A stretch of DNA of 64,000 bases from SZAS-103 sp036496805 (lineage in GTDB: Bacteria; Pseudomonadota; Gammaproteobacteria; Xanthomonadales; Xanthomonadaceae): the NCBI GenBank assembly GCA_036496805.1, contig DASXKN010000020.1, forward strand, positions 124,001-188,000. Reading direction: 5' to 3'. The notes beneath the pieces were generated by a model, which did no database searches, was not told the origin of the DNA, and saw only the letters and a list, made by a program, of their open reading frames with translations. Shown piece after piece: positions 17,556-25,879 of the stretch (positions are counted from its first letter, which is position 1; every line of letters starts with the position of its first letter). Made by a program: the position numbers and the translations under genes.

Positions 17556-17807
17556 TCAACGCTTCTCGAGATCCTCCAGCCACACCCGCACCGCGGCGAT
17601 GGCGATGAACAGCCCAACCTGCGTCAGCAGCCACGGCACCACGCCCAGGCCGGCGACGAACAACGCCAGCACCGAGATCAGCAGCGACGCGGAGGCCCAC
17701 AGCACGCCATGGTGCGGACTGCCGTCGCGCGATTCCCACTCCGCCGCGTTCCAGAAGATGATCATGCCGGCGACGGTGAGGAGGGCTTCGATCTCGATCG
17801 AATTCAT
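17556..17807 (-). CDS. Small inner-membrane protein
   Basis: An 83-residue protein (MNSIEIEALLTVAGMIIFWNAA...) with two or three hydrophobic segments, ending VRVWLEDLEKR. I do not recognise the family. It begins 26 bases after xthA and is probably cotranscribed with it. Confidence 0.6.
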   Translation of the reverse strand: MNSIEIEALLTVAGMIIFWNAAEWESRDGSPHHGVLWASASLLISVLALFVAGLGVVPWLLTQVGLFIAIAAVRVWLEDLEKR

Positions 17808-17833
17808 GCGGTCGCCCCGGTCCGCCGGCTCGC

Positions 17834-18604
17834 TCAGCCCAGCTCGACCAGCACCGGCGTGTGGTCGGAGGCGCGTTCCCAGGTGCGCGGCTCGCGGTCG
17901 ATCGTAGCCGCGATGCAGGACGCGCGCAGCGCCTCGCTGACCAGCACGAGGTCGATGCGCAGGCCGAGGTTGCGGCGGAACGCGGCCTGGCGGTAGTCCC
18001 ACCAGCTGAAGACGCCGCCGTCAGCATGGAACAGGCGATAGCTGTCGTGCAGGCCGAGGTCGAACAGGCGCCTGAGCGCAGCGCGTTCGGCGGTCGAGGT
18101 CAGGATCGAATCGTCGTTCCAGACCGCCGGGTCGTGCACGTCGCGGTCGTCGGGCGCGATGTTGAAATCGCCCAGCAATACGAGCTTCGGGTGGCGCGCG
18201 ATCTCGTCGCGCAGCCAGTCGTGCAGCGCCGCCAGCCAGCGCTGCTTGTAGTCGTATTTCTCGCTGCCGACGGCCTGGCCATTGACCACGTAGACGTCCA
18301 CCACGCGCACCCCGCCGATGGTCGCGGCGAGCACGCGCTTCTGCTCGTCGGCGAACCCGGGGATGCCGGCCTGCACGTCCTCGATCGCCTGTCCGCGCGC
18401 GAGGATCGCCACGCCGTTGTAGGTCTTCTGCCCGGAGAACACGCTGCGGTATCCGGCCTCGGCGATCGCGGTGTCCGGGAACCTGGCGTCCTCCATCTTG
18501 GTTTCCTGCAACGCGACCACGTCGGGCTGCGCGCTCGCCAGCCATTGCTGCAGGTGCGGCAGGCGGACGTTGAGGGAATTGACGTTCCAGCTCGCGATTT
18601 TCAT
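17834..18604 (-). CDS. xthA: Exodeoxyribonuclease III
   Basis: The 256-residue enzyme is a base-excision-repair AP endonuclease and 3'-5' exonuclease. It starts MKIASWNVNSLNVRLPHL and carries LQETKMED, the metal-binding Glu, GDFNIAP, and the terminal catalytic SDHTPV. It is divergent from ltaE; the 219 bases between the two are filled with hairpins. Confidence 0.95.
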   Translation of the reverse strand: MKIASWNVNSLNVRLPHLQQWLASAQPDVVALQETKMEDARFPDTAIAEAGYRSVFSGQKTYNGVAILARGQAIEDVQAGIPGFADEQKRVLAATIGGVRVVDVYVVNGQAVGSEKYDYKQRWLAALHDWLRDEIARHPKLVLLGDFNIAPDDRDVHDPAVWNDDSILTSTAERAALRRLFDLGLHDSYRLFHADGGVFSWWDYRQAAFRRNLGLRIDLVLVSEALRASCIAATIDREPRTWERASDHTPVLVELG

Positions 18605-18659
18605 GCGACCAGTATGGCAAAGTCCCCGCCGGCGCGGCATGCCGCTACACTGCGGCATC

Positions 18660-18821
18660 GGAATCTCTGAACAGGTTTGGAGATTCCTGCGGTGCAGGAC
18701 GCACCGCCGCGGACAACGACGCAAGTCGTTGTCCACGGGCATCGAGTACGGACATGTGCCGGACTCGATGCCACTGAACAAGTCCCGGATGGACTTGTTC
18801 AGTCATTCCAAAAGGGGAATG
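18660..18821 (+). promoter_or_regulatory. Six consecutive hairpins leading into ltaE
   Basis: Almost every base of this stretch belongs to a perfect stem. H0 18660-18687: 7 bp, 14-base loop. H1 18689-18707: 7 bp, loop AGGAC. H2 18711-18734: 10 bp, GCAA tetraloop. H3 18738-18772: 10 bp, 15-base loop containing CGGAC. H4 18773-18803: 13 bp, loop CGGAT. H5 18804-18821: 6 bp, embracing the AAGGGG ribosome site of ltaE. GGA in loops is the recognition feature of CsrA/RsmA, so this could be a CsrA-controlled leader or the source of a CsrA-binding small RNA. No match to known riboswitches was recognised. Confidence 0.65.
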
Positions 18822-18823
18822 CC

Positions 18824-19837
18824 ATGAACTGGATCGACCTGCGCAGCGATACCGTGACCCAGCCGACGCCGGCGATGCGCGAGGCCATGCAGCGCGCGGC
18901 CGTGGGCGACGACGTCTACGGCGAGGATCCGACCGTCAACGCCCTGCAGCAGCGCGTGGCGGTGAAACTCGGTTTCGAGGACGCGCTGTTCGTCCCCACC
19001 GGGACGCAGTCGAACCTGATCGCCTTGATCTCGCACTGCCAGCGCGGCGACGAGTACATCGTCGGCATGGAGGCGCACACCTACAAGTTCGAGGGCGGCG
19101 GCGCGGCGGTGCTCGGCTCGATCCAGCCGCAACCACTGCCGAACGCGAACGACGGCAGCGTGCCGCTGGACGCGGTCGAGCGCGCGATCAAGCCGGTCGA
19201 TCCGCATTTCGCGCGCACGAAACTGCTGTGCCTGGAAAACACCTGGCATGGCCGCGCGCTGCCGATGGACTACCTGCGCGACGCGCGCGCGCTGTGCGAC
19301 CGCCGCGGCCTCGCGCTGCACCTGGACGGCGCACGCCTGTTCAACGCCGCGGTCGCGCTCGGCCTGCCTGCGCGCGACATCGCGCAGTTCTTCGACAGCG
19401 TGTCGGTGTGCTTCTCGAAGGGACTGGGCGCGCCGGTCGGCTCGGTGCTGGTCGGCAGCAAGGCCCTGATCGACAGCGCGCGCCGCTGGCGCAAGGTCTG
19501 TGGTGGCGGCTGGCGCCAGGCCGGGGGGCTCGCCGCGGCCTGCATCCATGCGCTCGACCACCACATCGTGCGCCTCGCGCAGGACCACGCGCGCGCCGAG
19601 CGCCTCGCCGAAGGCGTCCGCGGCCTCGCCGCGGTCCGGTTCGCCGGCCAGCACACCAACATGGTCTTCATCGACGTGCCGGTGCAGCACCTGCCCGCGT
19701 TCAAGGCGCACATGGACGCGGCGATGGTGAAGCTGTCGATCGGCTACCTTCCGTCGATCCGCATGGCCGTCCACCTGGACATCGACGACGCCGGCATCGA
19801 CCGCGCGGTCGCGGCGCTGCGCGCTTTCGCTCCCTGA
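18824..19837 (+). CDS. ltaE: Low-specificity L-threonine aldolase
   Basis: This 337-residue PLP enzyme cleaves L-threonine or L-allo-threonine to glycine and acetaldehyde. The start MNWIDLRSDTVTQPTPAM is diagnostic, and the PLP lysine lies in FSKGLGAPVGS. HLDGARLFN contains the Asp and Arg contacting the cofactor. The ATG at 18824 is preceded by AAGGGG, which is part of the last hairpin of the leader. Confidence 0.93.
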   Translation: MNWIDLRSDTVTQPTPAMREAMQRAAVGDDVYGEDPTVNALQQRVAVKLGFEDALFVPTGTQSNLIALISHCQRGDEYIVGMEAHTYKFEGGGAAVLGSIQPQPLPNANDGSVPLDAVERAIKPVDPHFARTKLLCLENTWHGRALPMDYLRDARALCDRRGLALHLDGARLFNAAVALGLPARDIAQFFDSVSVCFSKGLGAPVGSVLVGSKALIDSARRWRKVCGGGWRQAGGLAAACIHALDHHIVRLAQDHARAERLAEGVRGLAAVRFAGQHTNMVFIDVPVQHLPAFKAHMDAAMVKLSIGYLPSIRMAVHLDIDDAGIDRAVAALRAFAP

Positions 19838-19874
19838 CGGCGCGGAGCCCGATTGCCCGGACTTCGTCCGCGCC

Positions 19875-21326
19875 TCACGTCGCCGGCCGCTGCTCCACTT
19901 TCGGTTCGCTGATTTCCTGACCGGGCTGGGCGCGGCCCGCCATCTCATGGCCCGCGTGGACGGGCAATTTCCACATCATCCACGTCGAGGCCGCGCTGAA
20001 CGCGGCGACGATCGCGAACGCCGGCCCGAAGTTGCCGGCCGCGGTCGCGCTACGGTGCTCGATCGCGCCGACGATCTGCAATGCGTAGCCGGCGACGGCG
20101 ACGCCCAGCGACAGCGAGAGCTGCTGCATCATTCCCGACAGGCTGGCCGCCTGGCTCATCGCGCGCTGGTCCACCTCGGCGTAGCTGATCGCGTTGAGGC
20201 TGGTGAACTGCAACGAGCGGAAGCAGCCGGCGATGACCAGGGTGGCGATGATCAGCGCATGCGGCGTGGTCGCGCGGAACAGGCCATAGCTGGCCAGCAT
20301 CGCCGAGCAAATCAGTGCGTTGATCCAGAGCACATTGCGGAAGCCGAAGCGCTTGAGCACGCGCGAAGCGATCGTCTTCATGCCCATCGCGCCGACCGCC
20401 GAGGCGAAGGTCAGCAGGCCCGAGTGCAGCGGGTCGAGGCCGAAGCCGAGCTGCAGCATCAGCGGCAGGAGGAAGGGAATCGCGCCGATGCCGACGCGGA
20501 ACAGGCCGCCGCCGAGCACGCCGGCACGGAAGGTCGGCAGGCGGAACAGCGCCAGGTCGAGCAGGGGATGAGGATGCCGGCGCGCGTGCATCACGTAACC
20601 GGCGAGCGCCAGCAGTCCGACGACCAGGCAGGTCGCCGCGACCTGCGTCGACACCATGTGCCGACCGAGCGTCGAGAAGCCGAACATCGCCGCCGCCAGC
20701 CCGAAACCCGAGAGCGCAAAGCCGCGCCAGTCCAGCGGCTGCACGGGTTCCCGCAGGTTGGGAATGAAACGCAGCGCCAGCACGATGCCGAGCGCGCCCA
20801 TCGGCAGGTTGATGCCGAAGATCCAGCGCCAGTGGAAATAGGTGGTGATGAAACCGCCCAGTGGCGGCCCGATCATCGGCGCGACCAGGGCCGGAATCGT
20901 CAGCCAGCTCAATGCCTGCACGAGTTCGTGCTTCGGGATCGCGCGCAGCAGCACCAGCCGCCCGACCGGCACCATCAGCGCGCCGCCCATGCCCTGCACG
21001 AAGCGCGCGGCCACCAGCGTCTCGAGCGAACCGCACCACGCGCAGGCCAGCGAGCCGAGCAGGAACACCGCGATCGCGGTGACGAAGGTCGTGCGCGCGC
21101 CGAAGCGGTCGGCGATCCAGCCGCTGACCGGGATGAACACCGACAGCGCGAGCAAGTAGGAGGTCAGCGCCAGCTTGAGCGCGATCGGCTCGGTACCCAG
21201 GTCGCGCGCCATGTTCGGCAGCGAGGTCGCGATCGCCGTCGAATCCATGTTCTCGATGAACAACGCGCAGGCGACGATCAGCGGTAGCAGGCGTCCTTGT
21301 CTCATCCGGAGGCGATCTTGCGGCAT
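19875..21326 (-). CDS. MFS multidrug transporter, DHA2 family
   Basis: The 483-residue membrane protein has about 14 hydrophobic segments, the DHA2 hallmark. GWIADRFGART is the motif A loop between segments 2 and 3, and the PMIGPPLGGFI stretch is motif C of antiporters. It resembles EmrB/MdtD drug-proton antiporters, but no EmrA-type adaptor gene is next to it. The start could also be the ATG at 21305; neither has a strong ribosome site. Confidence 0.85.
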   Translation of the reverse strand: MPQDRLRMRQGRLLPLIVACALFIENMDSTAIATSLPNMARDLGTEPIALKLALTSYLLALSVFIPVSGWIADRFGARTTFVTAIAVFLLGSLACAWCGSLETLVAARFVQGMGGALMVPVGRLVLLRAIPKHELVQALSWLTIPALVAPMIGPPLGGFITTYFHWRWIFGINLPMGALGIVLALRFIPNLREPVQPLDWRGFALSGFGLAAAMFGFSTLGRHMVSTQVAATCLVVGLLALAGYVMHARRHPHPLLDLALFRLPTFRAGVLGGGLFRVGIGAIPFLLPLMLQLGFGLDPLHSGLLTFASAVGAMGMKTIASRVLKRFGFRNVLWINALICSAMLASYGLFRATTPHALIIATLVIAGCFRSLQFTSLNAISYAEVDQRAMSQAASLSGMMQQLSLSLGVAVAGYALQIVGAIEHRSATAAGNFGPAFAIVAAFSAASTWMMWKLPVHAGHEMAGRAQPGQEISEPKVEQRPAT

Positions 21327-21377
21327 GACGCCTGAATGTGCGGGACGCAGTCGTTCATTGTCCCTGCCACGCCGTCT

Positions 21378-21932
21378 CTACCGGTAAGGCGCGGGAGGCG
21401 CCGGCATCGTGCTGGCGCCCTGCAACGCGGGTTCGATCAGTGCTTTCGACCACGCGCCCTTGCCGGCGATCATCCGGCGCAGGTCCGTCATCGCAAGGTT
21501 GGCATCGCTTTCCCTTCTGTGCATGCGCGCCCATTCCATGGGCGGAACATAGCCGAAGCTGCGCAAGGGCAACACGGAATGGTCGCCGTTGGCGAGGTCG
21601 AAACGTGCATTTTCGTTGTCCGCCACGAGCAGGTAATACTGGCCGACGTCCATGCGATGACCACCGCAATCGCCGCCGTAGTAGTGGACGACATCGATGG
21701 GATAGGCCTTGCCACGGAGCGTTTCGATCCTGCGCACCCGCGCGATCACGGTTTCGCCGGAGGCGTCGGCCGGATCCATTTCTTCGGAAACCACCTGCAC
21801 GATGCCGATGTCGTGGGCGCGAGCGACCGTTTCTTCAAACGGTGGCGGAATCGGGTACTCGCAGGCGACCGCCGTCGAGGCAGCCAGCAAGCAAATGCAC
21901 GACGCCTGGAACCAGGCGCGGAACTTCTTCAT
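21378..21932 (-). CDS. Secreted TIMP/NTR-like protein
   Basis: The 184-residue protein has a signal peptide (MKKFRAWFQASCICLLAASTAVA) followed at once by CEYPIPPP. The mature part (A...DIGIVQVVS, then WKG-like VRRIETLRGKAYPIDVVHY, then CGGHRMDVGQYYLLVAD) follows the pattern of the netrin/TIMP-like OB fold: N-terminal Cys, a central strand pair, CG and a YLLV strand. This is inferred from pattern only; function is unknown. It lies between convergent neighbours without clear operon partners. Confidence 0.55.
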   Translation of the reverse strand: MKKFRAWFQASCICLLAASTAVACEYPIPPPFEETVARAHDIGIVQVVSEEMDPADASGETVIARVRRIETLRGKAYPIDVVHYYGGDCGGHRMDVGQYYLLVADNENARFDLANGDHSVLPLRSFGYVPPMEWARMHRRESDANLAMTDLRRMIAGKGAWSKALIEPALQGASTMPAPPAPYR

Positions 21933-21942
21933 GCACGATCCC

Positions 21943-23364
21943 CTAGCGTGTGAGGAATTTCACCAGGAAATCCGCGAGTTCCCGGTACGGCGGCTTGAAC
22001 AGCGCCATCGACGAAAGCCGCGCCTGGCGCAACACCGCCTTGTGGTGGCTGAAGGTCTCGAAGCCGTCGCGGCCGTGGTAGCGGCCCATGCCGGAAGGCC
22101 CGACTCCGCCGAAAGGCAGGCGGTCCTGGGCGTAGTGCATGACGGTGTCGTTGATCGACACGCCGCCGGCGACGGTGCGTTCAAGCATCTGTTTCACGCG
22201 CGCGCCGTCGTTGTCGAAGTGGTACAGCGCCAGCGGACGCGGGTGCGAATTGATGTAGGCGATCGCCTCGTCGAACGTGCGGTAGGTCTTCACCGGCAGG
22301 ATCGGGCCGAAGATCTCCTCGCGCATCACCGCCAGCTCGTCGGGCGGGTCGATCACCAGGGTCGGCGGGATCAGCCGCTGCGCGTCGGCCGTTTCGCGTT
22401 CGCAGTGGACGAGCTCGATCGTGCGCACGCCGCGCGACGTCGCCTCGTCGAGGTAGCCGCGCAGGCGGCGGTACTGCGCCTCGTTGACGATGCTGGTGTA
22501 GTCGGGATTGCCGGCGACGGTCGGGAAACGCTCGCGCAGGTCCGCGCCGAGTGCATCGACGAAGGCGTCGCGCGAGGACTGCGGCAGCAGCAGGTAGTCG
22601 GGCGCGATGCAGGTCTGGCCGGCATTGAGCCACTTGCCCGCGGCGATGCGTTGCGCCGCGAGCGGCAAGGGGAAATCGGGTGCGATCACGCACGGCGACT
22701 TGCCGCCGAGTTCGAGCGTGACCGGCACGAGGTTCTGCGCCGCCGCCGCCATCACCTTGCGCCCGACCGCGGTCGAGCCGGTGAAGAACAGGTGGTCGAA
22801 GGGCAGCGACGCGAACGCGCCCGCGACCTCGGGGCCGCCCATCGCCACCGCGACGCGCTCGGGCGGGAAGACCTCGGCCAGCAGCTCGCGCAGGAAGGCG
22901 CTGGTGCGCGGCGTGTGCTCGGACGGTTTCAGCATCACGTGGTTGCCGGCGGCGATCGCGCTCGCCAGCGGGTTGATCGCCAGGCTCACCGGGTAGTTCC
23001 ACGGCGAGATCACGCCGACCACGCCCAGCGGCTGCATCACCACCTGCGCGCGCGCGGGCAGGAAGATCCAGTTCACCCTCCGCCCGCGCGGGCGCATCCA
23101 GGACTTGAGGTGGCGGCGCAGGTGGTCGATCTCGTTGAGCACGGTCATGCCGTCGGCGACCAGGCTCTCGTGGCGCGAGCGGTTGCCGAAGTCGGCGCTG
23201 ACGACCTTGGCCATCTCCCCGACGCGGCGCTGGAAGGCGCTGCGGAGGCGGTCGAGGTCCTCGCGGCGCTGGGCGTAGTCGGGCAGGCGCGCGGCCTGCG
23301 CGGCGCGCAGTTTCTGGAGGGTCGGCAGCAGTTCGGCGATCGGGGTGTCGGCGGTGGCGTCCAT
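21943..23364 (-). CDS. Coniferyl-aldehyde-type dehydrogenase
   Basis: This 473-residue NAD(P)-dependent aldehyde dehydrogenase has the general base Glu in TLELGGKSP and the catalytic Cys in NAGQTCIAPDY. The C-terminus, ending in a hydrophobic/basic segment (MALFKPPYRELADFLVKFLTR), and the overall length match the coniferyl aldehyde dehydrogenase (CalB) subfamily, which oxidises aromatic and long-chain aldehydes. True substrate is unknown. The ATG at 23364 is preferred over upstream in-frame codons. It is divergent from the carbonic-anhydrase-like gene. Confidence 0.88.
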   Translation of the reverse strand: MDATADTPIAELLPTLQKLRAAQAARLPDYAQRREDLDRLRSAFQRRVGEMAKVVSADFGNRSRHESLVADGMTVLNEIDHLRRHLKSWMRPRGRRVNWIFLPARAQVVMQPLGVVGVISPWNYPVSLAINPLASAIAAGNHVMLKPSEHTPRTSAFLRELLAEVFPPERVAVAMGGPEVAGAFASLPFDHLFFTGSTAVGRKVMAAAAQNLVPVTLELGGKSPCVIAPDFPLPLAAQRIAAGKWLNAGQTCIAPDYLLLPQSSRDAFVDALGADLRERFPTVAGNPDYTSIVNEAQYRRLRGYLDEATSRGVRTIELVHCERETADAQRLIPPTLVIDPPDELAVMREEIFGPILPVKTYRTFDEAIAYINSHPRPLALYHFDNDGARVKQMLERTVAGGVSINDTVMHYAQDRLPFGGVGPSGMGRYHGRDGFETFSHHKAVLRQARLSSMALFKPPYRELADFLVKFLTR

Positions 23365-23423
23365 GCGGCCGAGTGTAGAGCGCCGCAGTCGTACAATCAC
23401 TCCATTCCGAAACGCGGGTTCCC

Positions 23424-23975
23424 ATGCGCCCTTACCTCGACACCTTCCCGAAGCTCGGCGCGCGCGCCTACATCGATCCGGCCGCGACTGTGATCGGCGA
23501 CGTGGTGGTCGGCGACGACGCCTCGATCTGGCCCGCCTGCGTCGTGCGCGGCGACGTCCACCACATCCGCATCGGCGCGCGCACCAACATCCAGGACGGC
23601 GCGATCCTGCACGTCACCCATGCCGGGCCGTATACCGGCGAGGGCTTTCCATGCCTGATCGGCGACGACGTCACCGTCGGCCACGGCGCGGTGATCCATG
23701 CCTGCACGATCGAGGACGCCTGCCTGATCGGCATGCACGCGACCGTGCTCGACGGCGCCATCGTGCGCAAGCACGGCTTCGTCGCCGCCGGCGCGGTGAT
23801 CGCGCCCGGCAAGATCGTCGGCGAGGGCGAGCTGTGGATGGGCAATCCCGCGCGCCGCGTGCGCAGGCTCGATGCGGCGCAGATCGAGCAGCTCTACTAC
23901 TCGGCCGCGCACTACGTGAAGCTCAAGGACCGTTATCTGGCGCGGCTCGCGGAAGCGCGGGCGGCGACTGCCTGA
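23424..23975 (+). CDS. Gamma-carbonic anhydrase family protein (YrdA-like)
   Basis: The 183-residue protein forms a left-handed beta-helix of hexapeptide repeats (IGDVVVGDDASIWPACVVRGDV...). The metal-ligand histidines are in LHVTH and VGHGAVIH. Many members bind zinc or iron and hydrate CO2, others are inactive; activity cannot be judged here. In E. coli yrdA is near aroE, as here. Confidence 0.9.
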   Translation: MRPYLDTFPKLGARAYIDPAATVIGDVVVGDDASIWPACVVRGDVHHIRIGARTNIQDGAILHVTHAGPYTGEGFPCLIGDDVTVGHGAVIHACTIEDACLIGMHATVLDGAIVRKHGFVAAGAVIAPGKIVGEGELWMGNPARRVRRLDAAQIEQLYYSAAHYVKLKDRYLARLAEARAATA

Positions 23976-23998
23976 AGCCATCGACCGCGGATCGACGC

Positions 23999-24343
23999 AT
24001 GAGCTACGACTACTTCCTCTTTGCCCGCCCCGCCGATGGCAGCGCGCCACGTCTGGATGCGCTGGACGAGACGTCTCCACCCATCGGCAGTCCGGCGGAC
24101 GTGATCGCCGGGATCGACGCCGTGTTCCCGGCACTGCGCTGGGAACCATCCCGCAACGGGGGTCCGGTCTGGTTCGGTGCCGGGGCACGCGGCCAACCCG
24201 AATTCCTGGTGTCTGCCGAGGCCAACGGCCTGGTGATCGCATTCAAGGCGGCTCGTCTCGAGCGCGTGGAACTCGACGCGCTGGCGACGGCGATGCGGCT
24301 GACGGTGTTCAATCCGCAATCGGGCGAGTGTTACGCCCCATGA
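23999..24343 (+). CDS. Hypothetical protein, 114 residues
   Basis: Starts MSYDYFLFARPADGSAPRL and contains a repeated acidic and hydrophobic pattern without signal peptide or membrane segment. I do not recognise it. It is 23 bases after the carbonic-anhydrase-like gene, and its stop overlaps the start of the next gene, so the three are probably an operon. Confidence 0.6.
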   Translation: MSYDYFLFARPADGSAPRLDALDETSPPIGSPADVIAGIDAVFPALRWEPSRNGGPVWFGAGARGQPEFLVSAEANGLVIAFKAARLERVELDALATAMRLTVFNPQSGECYAP

Positions 24344-24723
24344 TGCGAGGGCGCGACCACCGGCCGGTGAAAGCCATCTCCGAAAAGGATGCCGGCTCGC
24401 AACGGCAGGAGTGGATCGCCCCCGGCGCCGGGCTGATCTCCAGCCTGGTCATCGCCATGCTCGGACCATCGCATCGATCCTGGTACGGCGATGCGTTGCC
24501 GGCCTTCTCGCAGCACTTCCTCGCGCTCTACCCGTTGTGGATCTTCGTCTGCGCTGCCGCGCTCGCGGTACGCGCCCTTGCCGGCACGCTCGATGCGCAA
24601 TCCGGGGCGCGTTTGCAATGGAAGCTCGTGGACGCCGTGCTCGGCGTCGGCTCCATGCTGGTGATCGCGGCGGGCATCATCGCGTTGGCGGTACCTGTTT
24701 TCACGCGCGCCTCCGCCATGTGA
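24340..24723 (+). CDS. Small membrane protein
   Basis: A 127-residue protein with three hydrophobic segments (about residues 29-43, 60-85 and 100-122). The ATG overlaps the TGA stop of the preceding gene (ATGA), indicating coupling. An unidentified family. Confidence 0.6.
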   Translation: MMRGRDHRPVKAISEKDAGSQRQEWIAPGAGLISSLVIAMLGPSHRSWYGDALPAFSQHFLALYPLWIFVCAAALAVRALAGTLDAQSGARLQWKLVDAVLGVGSMLVIAAGIIALAVPVFTRASAM

Positions 24724-24737
24724 CGCCAGCAGGCGGC

Positions 24738-25040
24738 TCAGGGCGCGGTGCAGGCTTCGAGCGCAGCCAGCAGCTCCATCGCCTCCTCGCGGTCGGCGCC
24801 GCACATCGCCGGCGAAGGACGCAGGGACGAGCAGACCTTCGGGCGTTCGGGACGACCGAAGATCGCGCAGCGGTTGTCGTCGGTGAGCTGCACGCAACGC
24901 ACGCCGGCGGGCTTGCCCTGAGGCATGCCGGGAATCGGCGAGGAGATCGACGGCGCGATGCAGCAGGCGCCGCAGCCGGGGCGACAGGCGAAGGCCTCGC
25001 TCGATCCATCGCTCGACCTATCGATGGATACGTCGCTCAA
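24738..25040 (-). CDS. YkgJ-family cysteine cluster protein
   Basis: The 100-residue protein contains CRPGCGACC near its N-terminus and further cysteines at about positions 49, 58, 70 and 80, the pattern of the YkgJ/UPF0153 family, thought to bind zinc or an iron-sulfur centre. The start is a TTG overlapping the aroE stop (TTGA); no ATG is available in frame, and the length fits the family. Confidence 0.8.
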   Translation of the reverse strand: MSDVSIDRSSDGSSEAFACRPGCGACCIAPSISSPIPGMPQGKPAGVRCVQLTDDNRCAIFGRPERPKVCSSLRPSPAMCGADREEAMELLAALEACTAP

Positions 25041-25876
25041 TCGGTCGCCTCGAGCGGCAGTTCGCGACGCAGCATCGCGTATACCGGCTCGGTCTGCGGC
25101 CGTACGCCGTGCCAGAGTTCGAAGCTCTCGGCTGCCTGTTCGATGAGCATGCCCAGGCCGTCGATCGCGTCCTGGCAGCGCGCACTGCGGGCCCAGGCGA
25201 GGAAGTCGATCGCGGCCTCGCGGTAGCCGAGGTCGACCGCCACCGTGTTGCGGTAGGCGATCGCGAACGGCAGCTCGATGCGCGCGTGCGAGCGCGCGGC
25301 CGAAGTCGCGTTGATGATCAAGTCGAAGTTGCCGAGCGAATCCAGGTCCTGCCAGTAGCGCGAGTGCACGCGGCCGGGCAGGCCCAGCGCGTCGGCCAGC
25401 GCGTCGGCGCGTTCGGGACTGCGGTTGACGATGTAGAGGTCGCCGATGCCGGCATCGAGCAGCGCCGGCGCCACGCCAGCGGCCGCGCCGCCGGCGCCGA
25501 GCAGCAGGGTGCGGCGCTCGCGCAGGTCGTGCTGTTCGCGACCGGTGAGGTCGCGGATGAGACCGGCGCCGTCGGTGTTGTCGCCGAACCAGCCGCCGGC
25601 GCGGCGCGCGAGAGTGTTGACCGCGCCGCAGCGCGCGGCGCGCGCGCTGACCGCGCGGCACAGGGCCAGTGCGGCACCCTTGTGGGGCAGGGTCACGTTG
25701 GCGCCGGCGCCGCCATCGCGCGCGAACGCGGCCAGGGCTTCGGCGAATCCTTCCGGCGCGACGTCGCGCAACCCGTACACCATCGCGATGCCGGCCTGTT
25801 CCGCGAACGCGGCATGGATGCGCGGCGAGAACGAATGCGCGACGGGATGGCCGAACAGGGCGTACTGCTTTTCCAT
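25037..25876 (-). CDS. aroE: Shikimate dehydrogenase (NADP)
   Basis: The 279-residue enzyme reduces 3-dehydroshikimate in aromatic amino-acid synthesis. GHPVAHSFSPRIH is the substrate-binding start, the catalytic Lys is in NVTLPHKG, the Asp in NTDGAGL, and LLLGAGGAAAG binds the nucleotide with NRSPERA selecting NADP. It lies 3 bases from hemB and overlaps the YkgJ gene, so hemB-aroE-ykgJ is a compact operon. Confidence 0.95.
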   Translation of the reverse strand: MEKQYALFGHPVAHSFSPRIHAAFAEQAGIAMVYGLRDVAPEGFAEALAAFARDGGAGANVTLPHKGAALALCRAVSARAARCGAVNTLARRAGGWFGDNTDGAGLIRDLTGREQHDLRERRTLLLGAGGAAAGVAPALLDAGIGDLYIVNRSPERADALADALGLPGRVHSRYWQDLDSLGNFDLIINATSAARSHARIELPFAIAYRNTVAVDLGYREAAIDFLAWARSARCQDAIDGLGMLIEQAAESFELWHGVRPQTEPVYAMLRRELPLEATD

Positions 25877-25879
25877 CGC

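Noticed and set aside
18605..18823. Glycine riboswitch before ltaE
   Set aside because: Threonine aldolase makes glycine, but the tandem-hairpin layout lacks the aptamer consensus and paired aptamer arrangement.
22190..22198. TGTTTCACG, half of a parS site
   Set aside because: The second half is not present and the sequence lies inside the aldehyde dehydrogenase gene.
23397..24319. Minus-strand open frames opposite the carbonic-anhydrase-like gene and the next small gene
   Set aside because: Antisense to genes with clear family matches or coupled starts; composition is that of complementary coding DNA.
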